Below, one piece after another: positions 1-9,428 of a stretch of DNA of 64,000 nucleotides. The notes under the pieces are model-generated. The model was not told the DNA's origin. It made no database searches and saw only the letters and a program-made list of their open reading frames with translations. Position 1 is the stretch's first letter; each line of letters starts with the position of its first letter. Made by a program: the position numbers and the translations under genes. The stretch comes from Butyricicoccus_A sp963620595 (GTDB lineage: Bacteria > Bacillota > Clostridia > Oscillospirales > Butyricicoccaceae): the NCBI GenBank assembly GCA_963620595.1, contig CAVFAY010000006.1, positions 53,729 through 117,728 of the forward strand, in the 5' to 3' direction.

Positions 1-1
1 G

Positions 2-70
2 GAATACCGTTTCTTTAGCTTCGGTGACTCCATGCTGATTTACACCAACAAGGAGGACAACCATGTTTAA
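2..70 (+). CDS. queA: S-adenosylmethionine:tRNA ribosyltransferase-isomerase, C-terminal end (partial)
   Basis: Only the last 22 codons are inside the window. The frame reads EYRFFSFGDSMLIY and ends at TAA 68-70. The F-x-S-x-G-D-x-M-L-I ending is the usual C-terminus of QueA, which converts preQ1-tRNA to epoxyqueuosine-tRNA. The stop overlaps the start of tgt by 8 bases, so the two are probably translationally coupled in one queuosine operon. The tgt ribosome site (AGGAGG, about 50-55) lies inside this gene. Confidence 0.75.
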   Translation, partial: EYRFFSFGDSMLIYTNKEDNHV

Positions 71-1193
71 GATTCTCAAAACAGAAGGCCGCGCACGCCG
101 CGGTGAATTTACCTGTGCGCATGGCACGGTACAGACACCGGTATTTCAGAACGTTGGCACACAGGGTGCCATTAAAGGTGCTGTTTCCGCCAAGGATTTA
201 AAGGATCTCGGCTGCCAGATCGAATTGTCCAACACCTATCATCTGCACATTCGTCCGGGCGATCAGGTTGTTCGCGCGATGGGCGGTCTGCATAAGTTTA
301 TGAATTGGGATGGCCCGATTCTGACCGACAGCGGCGGATTTCAGGTATTTTCCCTTTCCTCCCTGCGCAAAATCAAGGAGGAAGGCGTATACTTCTCTTC
401 TCATGTCGATGGACGCAAGATTTTCATGGGTCCAGAAGAAAGTATGCAGATTCAGTCCAATCTCGGTTCGGATATTGCCATGGCATTTGATGAGTGCTGT
501 GAAAATCCGTCTCCATATGAATATGTCAAGGCATCTTGTGAGCGCACCACTCGCTGGCTGCATCGCTGCAAGGCAGAAATGGCTCGCTTAAACAGCCTGC
601 CGACCACGGTCAACCCGAAGCAGATGCTGTTTGGCATCAATCAGGGCGGCACTTATGATGATCTGCGCGTTGCCCATATGAAAGCGATTGCAGAATTGGA
701 TCTGGACGGTTATGCTATCGGCGGTCTGGCTGTCGGTGAATCGACAGAAACGATGTATCATATTCTGGATGAAGTCGTTCCCTACGCACCGGAAGATAAG
801 CCGCGGTATCTGATGGGCGTGGGTACGCCGTCGAACATTATTGAGGCAGTTTGGCGCGGCGTTGACTTCTTCGACTGCGTCATGCCGACTCGCAATGCGC
901 GTCATGGTCATCTGTTCACTTGGGACGGCATCCGCAACCTGAATAACGCCAAGTATCAGCTGGATGACAAGCCGATTGACGAGCACTGCCATTGTCCGGT
1001 TTGTCAGAACTACAGCCGCGCTTATGTGCGTCATCTGCTCAAGTCTGGAGAAATGCTCGGCCAGCGTCTGACCGTTATGCATAACCTGTGGTTCTATAAC
1101 AACCTGATGGTTGAAATCCGCAAGGCTCTTGACGAAGGACGTTTCGCAGAATTCCGCGAGCAGTGGAGCGAAAAGCTCGGCAAACGTATTTAA
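63..1193 (+). CDS. tgt: tRNA-guanine transglycosylase
   Basis: This 376-residue protein has the usual length for bacterial Tgt, which swaps guanine-34 for preQ1 in tRNAs with GUN anticodons. The active-site block DSGGFQVFSL is near residue 90. The second catalytic region GLAVGE is near residue 222, followed by the MGVGTP segment. The zinc site C-H-C-P-V-C near residue 310 is completed by a downstream His. The start ATG follows AGGAGG by 7 bases and overlaps the queA stop, which fixes the start. A strong terminator follows directly. Confidence 0.97.
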   Translation: MFKILKTEGRARRGEFTCAHGTVQTPVFQNVGTQGAIKGAVSAKDLKDLGCQIELSNTYHLHIRPGDQVVRAMGGLHKFMNWDGPILTDSGGFQVFSLSSLRKIKEEGVYFSSHVDGRKIFMGPEESMQIQSNLGSDIAMAFDECCENPSPYEYVKASCERTTRWLHRCKAEMARLNSLPTTVNPKQMLFGINQGGTYDDLRVAHMKAIAELDLDGYAIGGLAVGESTETMYHILDEVVPYAPEDKPRYLMGVGTPSNIIEAVWRGVDFFDCVMPTRNARHGHLFTWDGIRNLNNAKYQLDDKPIDEHCHCPVCQNYSRAYVRHLLKSGEMLGQRLTVMHNLWFYNNLMVEIRKALDEGRFAEFREQWSEKLGKRI

Positions 1194-1210
1194 TTCTTAC
1201 CATATAAAGA

Positions 1211-1246
1211 AAAATCTCCCTTTTTGTTGAAAGGGAGATTTTAATT
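1211..1246 (+). terminator. Rho-independent terminator of the queA-tgt operon
   Basis: The arms AAATCTCCCTTT and AAAGGGAGATTT pair perfectly around a TTGTTG loop and are followed by TTAATTT. It lies 18 bases after the tgt stop codon. Confidence 0.9.
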
Positions 1247-1275
1247 TGTCAAAAAACTGTTCTTTCAAGTGCTGA

Positions 1276-1300
1276 AGAGGGCACAAAATGCCCTCTTTTT
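1276..1300 (+). terminator. Second hairpin between tgt and the LysR gene
   Basis: AGAGGGCA pairs with TGCCCTCT and is followed by five T on the plus strand. It touches the stop codon of the convergent LysR gene. The T-tract faces only the plus direction, so it is best read as a back-up terminator for tgt. Confidence 0.55.
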
Positions 1301-2153
1301 AGTGATTTACTCTGCAAATCTGCAAAAACTCCTGTACAACCGGAGATATCCGTCCGCCTTTTTTCCAAATCAATACAGTCTGTGTCTCCAGTGCCGGTTC
1401 TTCTAACGTCTGCATCTGCAAGCCTGCGCACAAACTGCGCATAGACTGTGGAAAAATAGCTGTGGCAAGCCCCGCTTCAACCCACATCATGGCATCTCTC
1501 GCGTCATCACATACGCAGAAGACGTCCGGCTGAATATTTTGCCGAGAAAATTCTTCTAAAATCAGGCTCTCATATCGGCGATACAGAATCAACGGATGAC
1601 CGAGCAAATGCCGCAGCCCCAATGTCCCCTCTGTTTCTGTGCGGGATTGCGGTGGAAACACCGCAATCATCGGTTCGGTGCACAGTAGCATGGATTCCAC
1701 GTTTTCCAGCCGCAACGGTGTTCGTGCAACTGAGACATCAATGATGCCGTCCAACAATAGCTGTAATAATGTAAACGTCGTGCCGTCCCGCACCTCAAAA
1801 TTAACATCCGGATACTGATGAACAAACCGCGAAATATCTGGTAATATTGTCGAAACCGTTGTCGATGTAATTCCCAAGCGCAGCACTCGTTTTCTTCCAG
1901 CTTCTGACACCTCTCGGCTTGTGGAACGAGCGTATTCCAACAGGCTATTTGCTCGCCGATACAGCATTTGTCCTGCCTCTGTCAATTCTACGCCTTTGCT
2001 CGTGCGCACGAGCAGCGTTGTATGGAGTTCCTGCTCCAATTGCTTGAGCTGATAGCTCAATGGAGGCTGTGACATATTGAGTCGCCGCGCCGCTTCATGA
2101 ATGCTGCCGGATTCGGCAATGCGACAAAAATATTCCAGTTGCCGCAGTTCCAT
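1299..2153 (-). CDS. LysR-family transcriptional regulator
   Basis: This is a 284-residue regulator of standard LysR length. The N-terminal helix-turn-helix opens MELRQLEYFCRIAESGSI and includes MSQPPLSYQLKQLE (residues about 32-45). The rest resembles a LysR effector-binding domain. I chose ATG 2153 because GGGAGG lies about 9 bases upstream; an upstream extension in the same frame has low-complexity codons. It is divergent from the ABC exporter operon, so that operon is its likely target. The inducer cannot be read from sequence. Confidence 0.9.
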   Translation of the reverse strand: MELRQLEYFCRIAESGSIHEAARRLNMSQPPLSYQLKQLEQELHTTLLVRTSKGVELTEAGQMLYRRANSLLEYARSTSREVSEAGRKRVLRLGITSTTVSTILPDISRFVHQYPDVNFEVRDGTTFTLLQLLLDGIIDVSVARTPLRLENVESMLLCTEPMIAVFPPQSRTETEGTLGLRHLLGHPLILYRRYESLILEEFSRQNIQPDVFCVCDDARDAMMWVEAGLATAIFPQSMRSLCAGLQMQTLEEPALETQTVLIWKKGGRISPVVQEFLQICRVNH

Positions 2154-2170
2154 CTCTTCTCCCTCCCAGT

Positions 2171-2187
2171 GATAGCAAATAAATATC
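2171..2187. promoter_or_regulatory. Possible LysR-binding box in the divergent promoter region
   Basis: GATA-N9-TATC contains the T-N11-A pattern of LysR regulators. It sits between the LysR start (2153) and the exporter start (2272). A possible -10 (TATACT, 2232-2237) for the exporter lies downstream. The pattern is short and the region is AT-rich, so this is tentative. Confidence 0.35.
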
Positions 2188-2271
2188 ACGATAAAACAAA
2201 AACAATACTTTTTATATTTATAATAATAGACTATACTATATCTTGTCAAGAAACAGAAAGGAAGGAATCAA

Positions 2272-4020
2272 ATGCACAATCTTGCTGTTTATTTGAAAAA
2301 ATACCGAAAGGAAAGCATTCTTGCGCCGTTGTTCAAACTACTCGAAGCACTGTTTGATCTATTTGTCCCGTTGGTTATCGCCCGCATGATCGACACGGAT
2401 GCAGTCTCTAACCGCCACTCGATCTTTTTGTATTTCGGTGTGCTGCTTCTGTTAGCTGTCGTTGGCTTAGGCTTCAGCATTGTCGCGCAGTTCTTTTCCG
2501 CAAAAGCCAGCGTTGGCTTCGCTGGTGCACTGCGGCAAGCGGTATTTGACCACATTCAAACATTCTCGTTCACAGAATTGGACACCATCGGCAGCGATAC
2601 GCTGATTACTCGCCTGTCCGATGATGTCAATCAGGTGCAAACCGGCGTGAACATGGGGCTGCGTCTGCTGCTTCGCAGTCCATTTATTGTTCTAGGTGCC
2701 ATGGTTATGGCATTTACTATCAATGTGCACTGTGCACTGGTCTTCGTTGTCACCATTCCGATTTTGTTCGGCGTGACATTTCTCATCATGAAGCTGAGCA
2801 TTCCTCTGTTCGGAAAAGTACAGGCTGGTTTGGATCGTGTGACAGCACTCACCCGTGAAAATTTGACCGGCGTTCGTGTCATTCGTGCATTTTGCCGCGA
2901 GCAGCGCTCAGTAGAGGAATTTGAAGAAAGCAACCAGGCACTCACCCGCCTGAACTTGTTTGTCGGCAGACTGTCTGCCCTGCTCAATCCACTGACCTAT
3001 GTACTCATCAATATCGCCACAGTTGTGCTGATCCAGCAGGCAAGCATACAGGTCAATCTCGGCAGCTTACCACAGGGTCAGGTTGTCGCCCTGTACAACT
3101 ACATGCTGCAAATCATCGTTGAGGTCATTAAACTGGCGGCATTGATTATTACTTTGAACAAGTCTTTGGCTTGTGCCAAGCGTGTTTCCAGCGTATTGGA
3201 TGTCAAGACAAGCATGACATATCCCGCACACAAGCCTTCATTCCACATGGAGAGTTCGACTGCACCTACTGTATCTTTTGATGACGTATCGTTTACCTAT
3301 CAGGGAGCTGGTGCGCCGAGCTTGATGCACATTAGCTTTTCCGCAATGCCCGGAGAAACCATCGGTATTATCGGCGGTACCGGCAGCGGCAAATCCACCC
3401 TAGTCAATCTGATCCCACGCTTTTATGATGCCACAGAGGGCCGTGTCTCTTTAGGAGGATATGCTATCAAGGAGCTTCCGCACGATCTGCTGTGCCAGAA
3501 AATCGGTATCGTTCCCCAGCGTGCGCTGCTGTTTCAGGGCAGCATTCGAGAAAACATGAAATGGGGCAATGAACACGCATCAGATGCGGAGCTTTGGCAG
3601 GCATTGACCTGTGCGCAAGCGCGGGAAGTCGTCGAGGGCAAGCCGGACAAGCTGGATTTTCATCTGGAACAGAACGGACGCAATCTGTCCGGTGGTCAAA
3701 AACAGCGGTTGACTATTGCTCGTGCGCTGGTGAAAAAGCCGGAAATTCTCATTCTTGATGACAGCTCCAGCGCACTGGATTTTGCGACAGATGCCGCTCT
3801 GCGCAAGGCCATCCGTCAGCTTGGCGACAACGTAACCACCTTCTTGGTATCGCAGCGCATTGCCGCCGTGCGGCAGGCCGACAAGATTCTCGTGCTGGAT
3901 AACGGTGCACTCGTCGGTATCGGAACGCACGAACAGCTGCTGCGTGATTGTCCGGTATATCAAGGCATTTATGAATCCCAGTTCCCGGAAGAATCCCAAA
4001 AGGAGGATGAGGACGCATGA
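2272..4020 (+). CDS. ABC exporter half-transporter, subunit A (MdlA-like, degenerate ATP site)
   Basis: This 582-residue membrane ABC protein has an exporter-type membrane domain (residues about 15-300, six helices) and a C-terminal ATPase domain. Walker A is GGTGSGKST, the signature is LSGGQ, and Walker B is ILILDDSSSALD. The residue after Walker B is Asp, not the catalytic Glu, which marks the degenerate site of a heterodimeric exporter. The ATG follows AAAGGAAGG. The stop overlaps the next gene by 4 bases (ATGA). The substrate is unknown; drug or lipid export is typical of the family. Confidence 0.93.
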   Translation: MHNLAVYLKKYRKESILAPLFKLLEALFDLFVPLVIARMIDTDAVSNRHSIFLYFGVLLLLAVVGLGFSIVAQFFSAKASVGFAGALRQAVFDHIQTFSFTELDTIGSDTLITRLSDDVNQVQTGVNMGLRLLLRSPFIVLGAMVMAFTINVHCALVFVVTIPILFGVTFLIMKLSIPLFGKVQAGLDRVTALTRENLTGVRVIRAFCREQRSVEEFEESNQALTRLNLFVGRLSALLNPLTYVLINIATVVLIQQASIQVNLGSLPQGQVVALYNYMLQIIVEVIKLAALIITLNKSLACAKRVSSVLDVKTSMTYPAHKPSFHMESSTAPTVSFDDVSFTYQGAGAPSLMHISFSAMPGETIGIIGGTGSGKSTLVNLIPRFYDATEGRVSLGGYAIKELPHDLLCQKIGIVPQRALLFQGSIRENMKWGNEHASDAELWQALTCAQAREVVEGKPDKLDFHLEQNGRNLSGGQKQRLTIARALVKKPEILILDDSSSALDFATDAALRKAIRQLGDNVTTFLVSQRIAAVRQADKILVLDNGALVGIGTHEQLLRDCPVYQGIYESQFPEESQKEDEDA

Positions 4021-5762
4021 AAAAGCAAAACAAAAATACCACATCCGCTTCTTTCCGCCAGCTGCTCCCCTATATCAAGGCACACGGATTTGCGCTGACA
4101 TTGAGTATTGTTCTTGCGGCAGCATCCGTCATTCTTCAGCTGTATGTTCCGATTTTGTTTGGTGATGCCATTGACCAAACCATTGCCGCACACCGCGTCA
4201 ACTTTGCACTGATGTGGAACTATTTACGCTTGATTCTCATCGTTGCCGCCGCATCTGCACTGTGTACTTGGCTGATGAATCTGCTTAACAACCGCATGAC
4301 CTATCACATTGTACAGGACATTCGTTCGCGCGCGATTCGACACATTCAAAAGCTGCCGCTCTCCTATCTGGACAAGCACAGCTCCGGTGATATTGTTAGC
4401 CGTATTATTACAGATACTGATGTATTATCCGACGGTCTGCTGCTCGGATTCACCCAGTTGTTTTCCGGTATCATGACGATTTTGGTCACTTTGATTTTTA
4501 TGTTCTCCAAAAACTTTTTGATTTCCTTGATGGTTATCGTGCTGACACCGCTGAGTTTTCTTGTCGCTCGGTTTATTTCCAGCCGTTCCTATCGACTGTT
4601 TCAAAAGCAGAGTGAAGTCCGCGGTCGCCAGACAGCCCTGATTGATGAAATGATGGGCGGTCAGACCGTAGTAAAGGCCTTTGGCTATGAAGACCGCGCT
4701 TCTGCTCGTTTTGCTGAGATCAACGAAGAGCTGATGAAATACAGCCAACAGGCAACCTTTTACAGCAGCCTGACCAACCCGTGCACGCGATTTGTCAACA
4801 GCATCATTTATGCCGGTGTCGCCTTGGTCGGTGTCCTGCTCATTCCACTCGGCAGCTTAACGGTCGGTGGATTGTCCGTCCTGCTTGCTTACGCAAATCA
4901 GTATATGAAACCGTTTAACGATATTAGTTCTGTAGTCACAGAGCTTCAAAATGCGCTTGCCTGTGCATCCCGTGTCTTTGCCCTGATGGAAGAGCCGGAA
5001 GAAAAGCCGGACGCCAAGCAGCAGTTGGATGCTGTGCACGGACAGGTTGACATTCGCGATGTATCCTTCTGCTATGATGCTTCTCATCCGCTGATTGAAC
5101 AATTCAGCTTGCAGGCAAAGCCGGGTATGCGCATCGCGATTGTCGGTCCGACCGGCTGCGGCAAGACGACATTGATCAATCTGCTCATGCGTTTCTATGA
5201 CGTCAACAGCGGTACGATTTCCATTGATGGCGTTCCGATTGACAATATCTCCCGCCATGCACTGCGCAGCAGCTTTGGCATGGTCTTGCAGGAAACATGG
5301 CTCAAGAGCGGTACCGTGCGCGATAACATTCGCTTCGGCCGCCCAGATGCCAGTGAAGAGGAAGTGATTCAGGCGGCAAAATCTGCACACTGCTGGGACT
5401 TTATTCGCCGATTGCCAAAGGGGCTGGATACTGTTTTGACGGAAGAAAGCGTCAGCCAAGGTCAAAAACAGCTGTTGTGTATTGCTCGCGTCATGCTGTG
5501 TCTGCCGCCGATGCTGATTTTGGACGAAGCAACCTCCAGCATTGATACTCGTACAGAACTACTCGTACAACAGGCATTTGATACGCTCATGGAAGGCAGG
5601 ACGAGCTTTGTTGTTGCGCATCGCTTGTCCACCATCCGCAATGCCTCCTTGATTCTCGTCATGCGTGACGGCAAAATCATTGAACAGGGCACACATCAAG
5701 AGCTCCTAGCGGCTGGTGGTTTTTACAACAGGCTGTACAACAGTCAATTCCAACCATCATAA
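4017..5762 (+). CDS. ABC exporter half-transporter, subunit B (MdlB-like)
   Basis: This 581-residue partner of the preceding gene has the same fold. Walker A is GPTGCGKTT and Walker B is MLILDEATSSID with the catalytic Glu. Its signature is VSQGQ instead of LSGGQ. Combined with subunit A this gives one working ATP site (B Walker motifs with the A signature) and one degenerate site, as in heterodimeric exporters such as TM287/288. The 4-base overlap implies coupled translation and equal amounts. Confidence 0.93.
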   Translation: MKKQNKNTTSASFRQLLPYIKAHGFALTLSIVLAAASVILQLYVPILFGDAIDQTIAAHRVNFALMWNYLRLILIVAAASALCTWLMNLLNNRMTYHIVQDIRSRAIRHIQKLPLSYLDKHSSGDIVSRIITDTDVLSDGLLLGFTQLFSGIMTILVTLIFMFSKNFLISLMVIVLTPLSFLVARFISSRSYRLFQKQSEVRGRQTALIDEMMGGQTVVKAFGYEDRASARFAEINEELMKYSQQATFYSSLTNPCTRFVNSIIYAGVALVGVLLIPLGSLTVGGLSVLLAYANQYMKPFNDISSVVTELQNALACASRVFALMEEPEEKPDAKQQLDAVHGQVDIRDVSFCYDASHPLIEQFSLQAKPGMRIAIVGPTGCGKTTLINLLMRFYDVNSGTISIDGVPIDNISRHALRSSFGMVLQETWLKSGTVRDNIRFGRPDASEEEVIQAAKSAHCWDFIRRLPKGLDTVLTEESVSQGQKQLLCIARVMLCLPPMLILDEATSSIDTRTELLVQQAFDTLMEGRTSFVVAHRLSTIRNASLILVMRDGKIIEQGTHQELLAAGGFYNRLYNSQFQPS

Positions 5763-5782
5763 AAATATATATGCATGATAAA

Positions 5783-5811
5783 AGCGGCTGAATCACACAG
5801 ATTCAGCCGCT
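5783..5811 (+). terminator. Hairpin after the ABC exporter operon
   Basis: AGCGGCTGAATC pairs with GATTCAGCCGCT around a 5-base loop, 20 bases after the stop. A second hairpin (AACCCTAAT / ATTAGGGTT, 5825-5855, followed by TTCGG) lies just downstream. It sits between convergent genes; the U-tracts are weak, so function is inferred from position. Confidence 0.6.
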
Positions 5812-5890
5812 CAGTCTGTCGAGAAACCCTAATTGTTCAAGTAACGATTAGGGTTTTCGGGTGTTTACCGAAAAATATTTTGCGCATTTT

Positions 5891-7222
5891 TTATAAATAG
5901 GTATGTTTATACTGTTCTCGAATCTTTTCCGGAACCAGTCTGCCGCCGGTTGCCCACGCGATGTGAATGGCCTGTGGCATCTGCTCTACCAGGTTATGTT
6001 TCTCGAGATACTTTTTCATAGCTGGCTGTGAAAAATATCGCAACCCTGCGAACGCCGCGCACGAGCTTGGTTCGATAAAGATATTCTCTGTATCGTTTAA
6101 TTCTCTCATATAGTCATACAGACGGTAATCTGCCACCGTGCAGACACCACTGAGAAGCGGTTTCATCACGCTGCCGACAAATCCCGATGGACGTCCAACA
6201 GCCAAACCATCTGCGTGTGTCAAGCCAGTCAATCCGATGTCTTTGACACAAATCTCGTTGTTTAATCCCGTTGCCATACCGAGAAGCATACACGGTGCCT
6301 GCGTCGGTTCAACAAAGAAGCAATGCACCGCATCGCCAAATACCTGTTTGAGTCCAAAGGTAATACCACCCGGCGCACCGCCGACACCACATGGCAAATA
6401 CACAAACAGCGGATGCTGCTCACCCGGCACAAGTTCCATTGCTTCCAACTGCTTTTTCAATCGCTTTGCCGCAACGGCATATCCCAAAAACAGATTTTTT
6501 GAATTTTCATCATCTACAAAATAGCTATTCGGATTGGCATCAGACAATGTTCTTCCCTGCTTCACCGCATTTGAATAGTCGCTTTCATATTCTTTTACCG
6601 TGACTCCATATTGGCGCAGCAGATCTTTTTTCCATTGCCGTGCATCAGCAGACATATGTACCACCGTTTGATAGCCGATAGCCGCACTCATGACACCTAT
6701 GCTCAAGCCCAAATTTCCTGTAGAACCAACTTGTACCGTATACTGATGAAAAAATGCTTTGCAATCTGCCAAAGCCGCATAAGCCTGTGTATTGCCGTTA
6801 TGCACATCCTGTTCACAAAGCAATCCATGCTGTAATGCCAGATCTTCTGTATGTTTGAGCACTTCATAGATGCCGCCGCGCGCCTTGACAGAACCTGCAA
6901 TTGCCAAATCGCTGTCTTGCTTTAACAGCAGTGTTCCATCTATCTGCATCCGTTCTTTTTCTTGTAAAACACGCTGCATGTCCGGAATGCGAACCAGCGG
7001 TGATTCAATGATTCCCTGCGCCGGAATCGTCTCTGGAAAATGCTTCATGATAAGCGGTGCAAATCGCTGCAATCGCTGCTCTGCATCATCAATATCTGCC
7101 ATCGTTAATCCTAGCTGTGCCTGTTTGAAAGGAACTTGATCTGGATTGATCCACAAGATTTCCTTTTCTTCCCGCAAGTCATAAACAACCGGATGATTCT
7201 TGAGTTTCTCCATATCCAGCAT
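5891..7222 (-). CDS. dsdA: D-serine dehydratase (D-serine ammonia-lyase)
   Basis: This 443-residue PLP enzyme deaminates D-serine to pyruvate and ammonia. The PLP lysine motif SVKARGGIYEV is near residue 112. The glycine-rich phosphate-binding loop is VGSTGNLGLSIG near residue 165, and the family C-terminal region ATGGRLVPE is present. Length matches DsdA. The start ATG 7222 follows GGGAGG by 8 bases and directly abuts the stop of the phosphatase gene, so the two form an operon. No dsdC-type regulator adjoins it. Confidence 0.93.
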   Translation of the reverse strand: MLDMEKLKNHPVVYDLREEKEILWINPDQVPFKQAQLGLTMADIDDAEQRLQRFAPLIMKHFPETIPAQGIIESPLVRIPDMQRVLQEKERMQIDGTLLLKQDSDLAIAGSVKARGGIYEVLKHTEDLALQHGLLCEQDVHNGNTQAYAALADCKAFFHQYTVQVGSTGNLGLSIGVMSAAIGYQTVVHMSADARQWKKDLLRQYGVTVKEYESDYSNAVKQGRTLSDANPNSYFVDDENSKNLFLGYAVAAKRLKKQLEAMELVPGEQHPLFVYLPCGVGGAPGGITFGLKQVFGDAVHCFFVEPTQAPCMLLGMATGLNNEICVKDIGLTGLTHADGLAVGRPSGFVGSVMKPLLSGVCTVADYRLYDYMRELNDTENIFIEPSSCAAFAGLRYFSQPAMKKYLEKHNLVEQMPQAIHIAWATGGRLVPEKIREQYKHTYL

Positions 7223-7684
7223 TTATAATCCCTCCCGTTTTAACTGTTCCAGTAATCCACGGCAGCCCTCATTGACATCGCGCCAAGTATCTTCAAAGTT
7301 GCCGGTATACCACGGGTCAGCAACCTCTCCCGGACGATTTGTATAATCCATCATCGCATGAATTTTCTCTTCTTCGTCTCCGCCGCACATCCGGCGCATG
7401 TTACGTAAGTTGGCATGATCCATACCAATCAGTAAATCGAATACTTCATAATCCTGCCGTCTTAACTGGCGCGCCGTTTTTCCCGCACAGCTGATACCGT
7501 GCTCCGCCAATTTTCTTCGTGCAGGCGGATATACCGGATTGCCAATTTCTTCTGTGCTCGTTGCCGCAGACGCAACATAAATCTTGTCTTGCAGTCCTGC
7601 CGCTTGTACCATGTCTTTCATAATAAACTCCGCCATCGGACTGCGGCAGATGTTGCCGTGGCAGATGAAAAGTATCTTAACCAT
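7223..7684 (-). CDS. Low-molecular-weight protein tyrosine phosphatase
   Basis: This 153-residue protein has the catalytic P-loop CHGNICRS (C-x5-R-S) at residues 8-15 and the general-acid motif DPWY near residue 122. It is of standard length for the family. It shares an operon with dsdA. Its first 12 codons and upstream region are duplicated at the right end of the integrated element (63492-63664), so the element sits immediately upstream and may have replaced or copied its promoter region. Confidence 0.93.
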   Translation of the reverse strand: MVKILFICHGNICRSPMAEFIMKDMVQAAGLQDKIYVASAATSTEEIGNPVYPPARRKLAEHGISCAGKTARQLRRQDYEVFDLLIGMDHANLRNMRRMCGGDEEEKIHAMMDYTNRPGEVADPWYTGNFEDTWRDVNEGCRGLLEQLKREGL

Positions 7685-7824
7685 TTAAATTTTCCTTTCT
7701 GCAATGCCCTAAAGTGCCGTAATTTGCGCTGTTTTGCGCCTTATGCCGCGATTTGCGAGATGCACATAATTCTGTCAAAATCCCGTTTACAGCGCAAAAT
7801 GAGGCAAATCAGTGCAGGCAATCG
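7651..7824. repeat. Left flanking direct repeat of the integrated element (attL candidate)
   Basis: These 174 bases recur at 63492-63664. The part inside the phosphatase gene differs at three positions (two in codons: one silent, one Ile/Val). From 7689 to about 7817 the copies are identical, then differ by one G. The repeat covers the first codons and leader of the phosphatase gene. The long perfect stretch points to recent duplication on integration. Confidence 0.85.
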
Positions 7825-7843
7825 TAGTCAAAACGTAGTCAAA
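7823..7843. repeat. Tandem CGTAGTCAAA repeats at the left end of the element
   Basis: CGTAGTCAAA occurs at 7823-7832 and 7834-7843 with an 11-base period. A related pair lies at 63391-63407 near the right end. Such end-proximal direct repeats resemble binding sites for a tyrosine integrase. This is inferred from position. Confidence 0.5.
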
Positions 7844-8001
7844 ATCGCAAAAACAGACTACTGCAGTTTTGAGCAGGCACTACTTCATTATATATTCCAC
7901 ACCTCTTCCTTTTCAACTGTTTTGGACTATATTTTTCTTTTAAACTTTTGAAAAGCTAAAAACACTGTTTGCGAGTTAAAGCATCGACCATTATTAGGTA
8001 A

Positions 8002-8067
8002 GTTTACGTGCGTAAACGTGCATAAATTCGGTCGTAAATTTTTACGATTGATTTCAATTCAATCGTA
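8002..8067. repeat. Inverted repeats in the left-end non-coding region
   Basis: GTTTACG-TG-CGTAAAC (8002-8017) and TACGATTGA-N7-TCAATCGTA (8043-8067) are perfect inverted repeats in the gene-free stretch 7825-8095. ATCGACCATT occurs on both sides of them (from about 7983 and 8069). They may bind integrase or excisionase; no gene or promoter is evident here. Confidence 0.45.
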
Positions 8068-8095
8068 AAATCGACCATTTACTCCAAAACCTTAA

Positions 8096-8135
8096 ACGAG
8101 CGCCCTGCTGACCATCATGATCAGCAGGGTGCTCG
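8096..8135 (-). terminator. Terminator after the integrase gene
   Basis: On the minus strand CGAGCaCCCTGCTGA pairs with TCAGCAGGGcGCTCG around a 9-base loop, followed by GTTTAAGGTTTT. It starts 18 bases after the integrase stop. Confidence 0.8.
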
Positions 8136-8152
8136 TTCTATTCTCTTCCGTA

Positions 8153-9428
8153 TTAAACTGCTCTGAAGCTTCTCTGCGTCACCGGCTTCTTCTCGCCAGC
8201 GGCCTTTGCTACTTCTTCCTTCGCTCGATTCAGTTCCTCCAATCGAATCATCTCATTCTGCGCATCCTCCAATCCCAGATGTGTATATGTGTTCATGGTA
8301 ACGCCGATGTCCGAATGGCCCATCAGATATTGCAGTGTTTTCGGGTTCATACCAGCCCGGGCCATATTGCTGCAGTAGGTATGGCGGCAAACATGGGGCG
8401 TGATATTCGGGATTTGAACCCGATAGATTTCATTGTAGCGGCCAACCATATGGTTGAAGCGGTGCTCCCAGTGCATGGCAACCTCAGGCAATCCGTCTTT
8501 ATCCAGGAACAAGAAGCCGCTGTAGCCGTCAATGCTTTTCTCCACTTTTGGTGTTTCTCGGTCTTCCAGAATTCCCCGGAAGCATCGGTATACATCCTCT
8601 GTCATTGGAATCTTCCTCGTACCGGCATTGGTCTTGGTGCTCTCGATGTGAATCGTCATGCCGATGCGCTGCAGCTGATGGTCGATGTTAATAATCCGGT
8701 TCTCCATATCCAAATCGCGGATGGTCAAACCGCAGAACTCGGAAATTCGCATTCCGGTGTGGAACAGGATGAAAACCACCTCATAGTATTTGCAGTAGAC
8801 ATTATCATCGTGCACAAACTTCAGGAATTTTCTCATCTCATCCGGCTTAATCGCTTCACGGGTAACACTGTCGTTTACCACTACGCCGGCAAGCTGAAAG
8901 CCGAAGGGGGTTCTTGATAATCAAATCATCATCCATCGCCATCTGGAAGGCCGGCCGCAGAACACCCCGAACCGTTTTCACTGTGCTGTAGCCCTTGCCA
9001 TCCTGTTGCAGCTTAATGAGAAAGAGCTTTGCATCAGAAACCTTAACCTCGCTGATTTTCTTCCTGCTGAACGGCTCGTTTTTCATCAGATTCCTTACGA
9101 AATTGTAGTTCATCTGTGTATTGGGCTTGATACCAGTCTTGGTTGCAAGGTAGCGGTTGATAAGCTCCTCAACCGTGATATTCCTTCCCAGCGGGTCCAG
9201 CTTGGAATCCAGATGATAACCAATCTGCTTTTCGAGCTCTCTAAGAGAAAGACAAGGCTTCTTTCCAACTGGCTGTGGGTCAGTTGGCTCCAGACGCCAG
9301 CTGTAAACAAAATGCGGCTTACCATCTACCTGGTACTTAAACTGATATTTTCCGTTGTCTCTAATGGATTCACCTCTGCGCAGCACTCTGTGCTTTGCGT
9401 CTCTTCTTTGCTTGATTCGACTCGCCAT
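8153..9428 (-). pseudogene. int: Tn916-family tyrosine integrase, frameshifted
   Basis: The two halves together match a Tn916-type integrase (about 425 residues). The N-terminal part (from ATG 9428, ribosome site GGAGG) holds the arm-binding and core-binding domains. The C-terminal part holds the catalytic residues: TGMRISE (Arg), HVCRHTYCS (H-x-x-R), LMGHSDIGVTMNTYTH (His, Tyr). The frames meet at a run of five G on the plus strand (8906-8910). Removing one base restores the expected I-K-N-P-F-G-F-Q reading. This is either a true mutation or a homopolymer sequencing error. It overlaps the upstream excisionase-like gene. Confidence 0.88.

Noticed and set aside
7223..7684. tRNA-Cys as the integration site
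   Set aside because: The flanking repeat contains the phosphatase start and its leader, not tRNA sequence. The tRNA lies outside the right repeat and is not duplicated.
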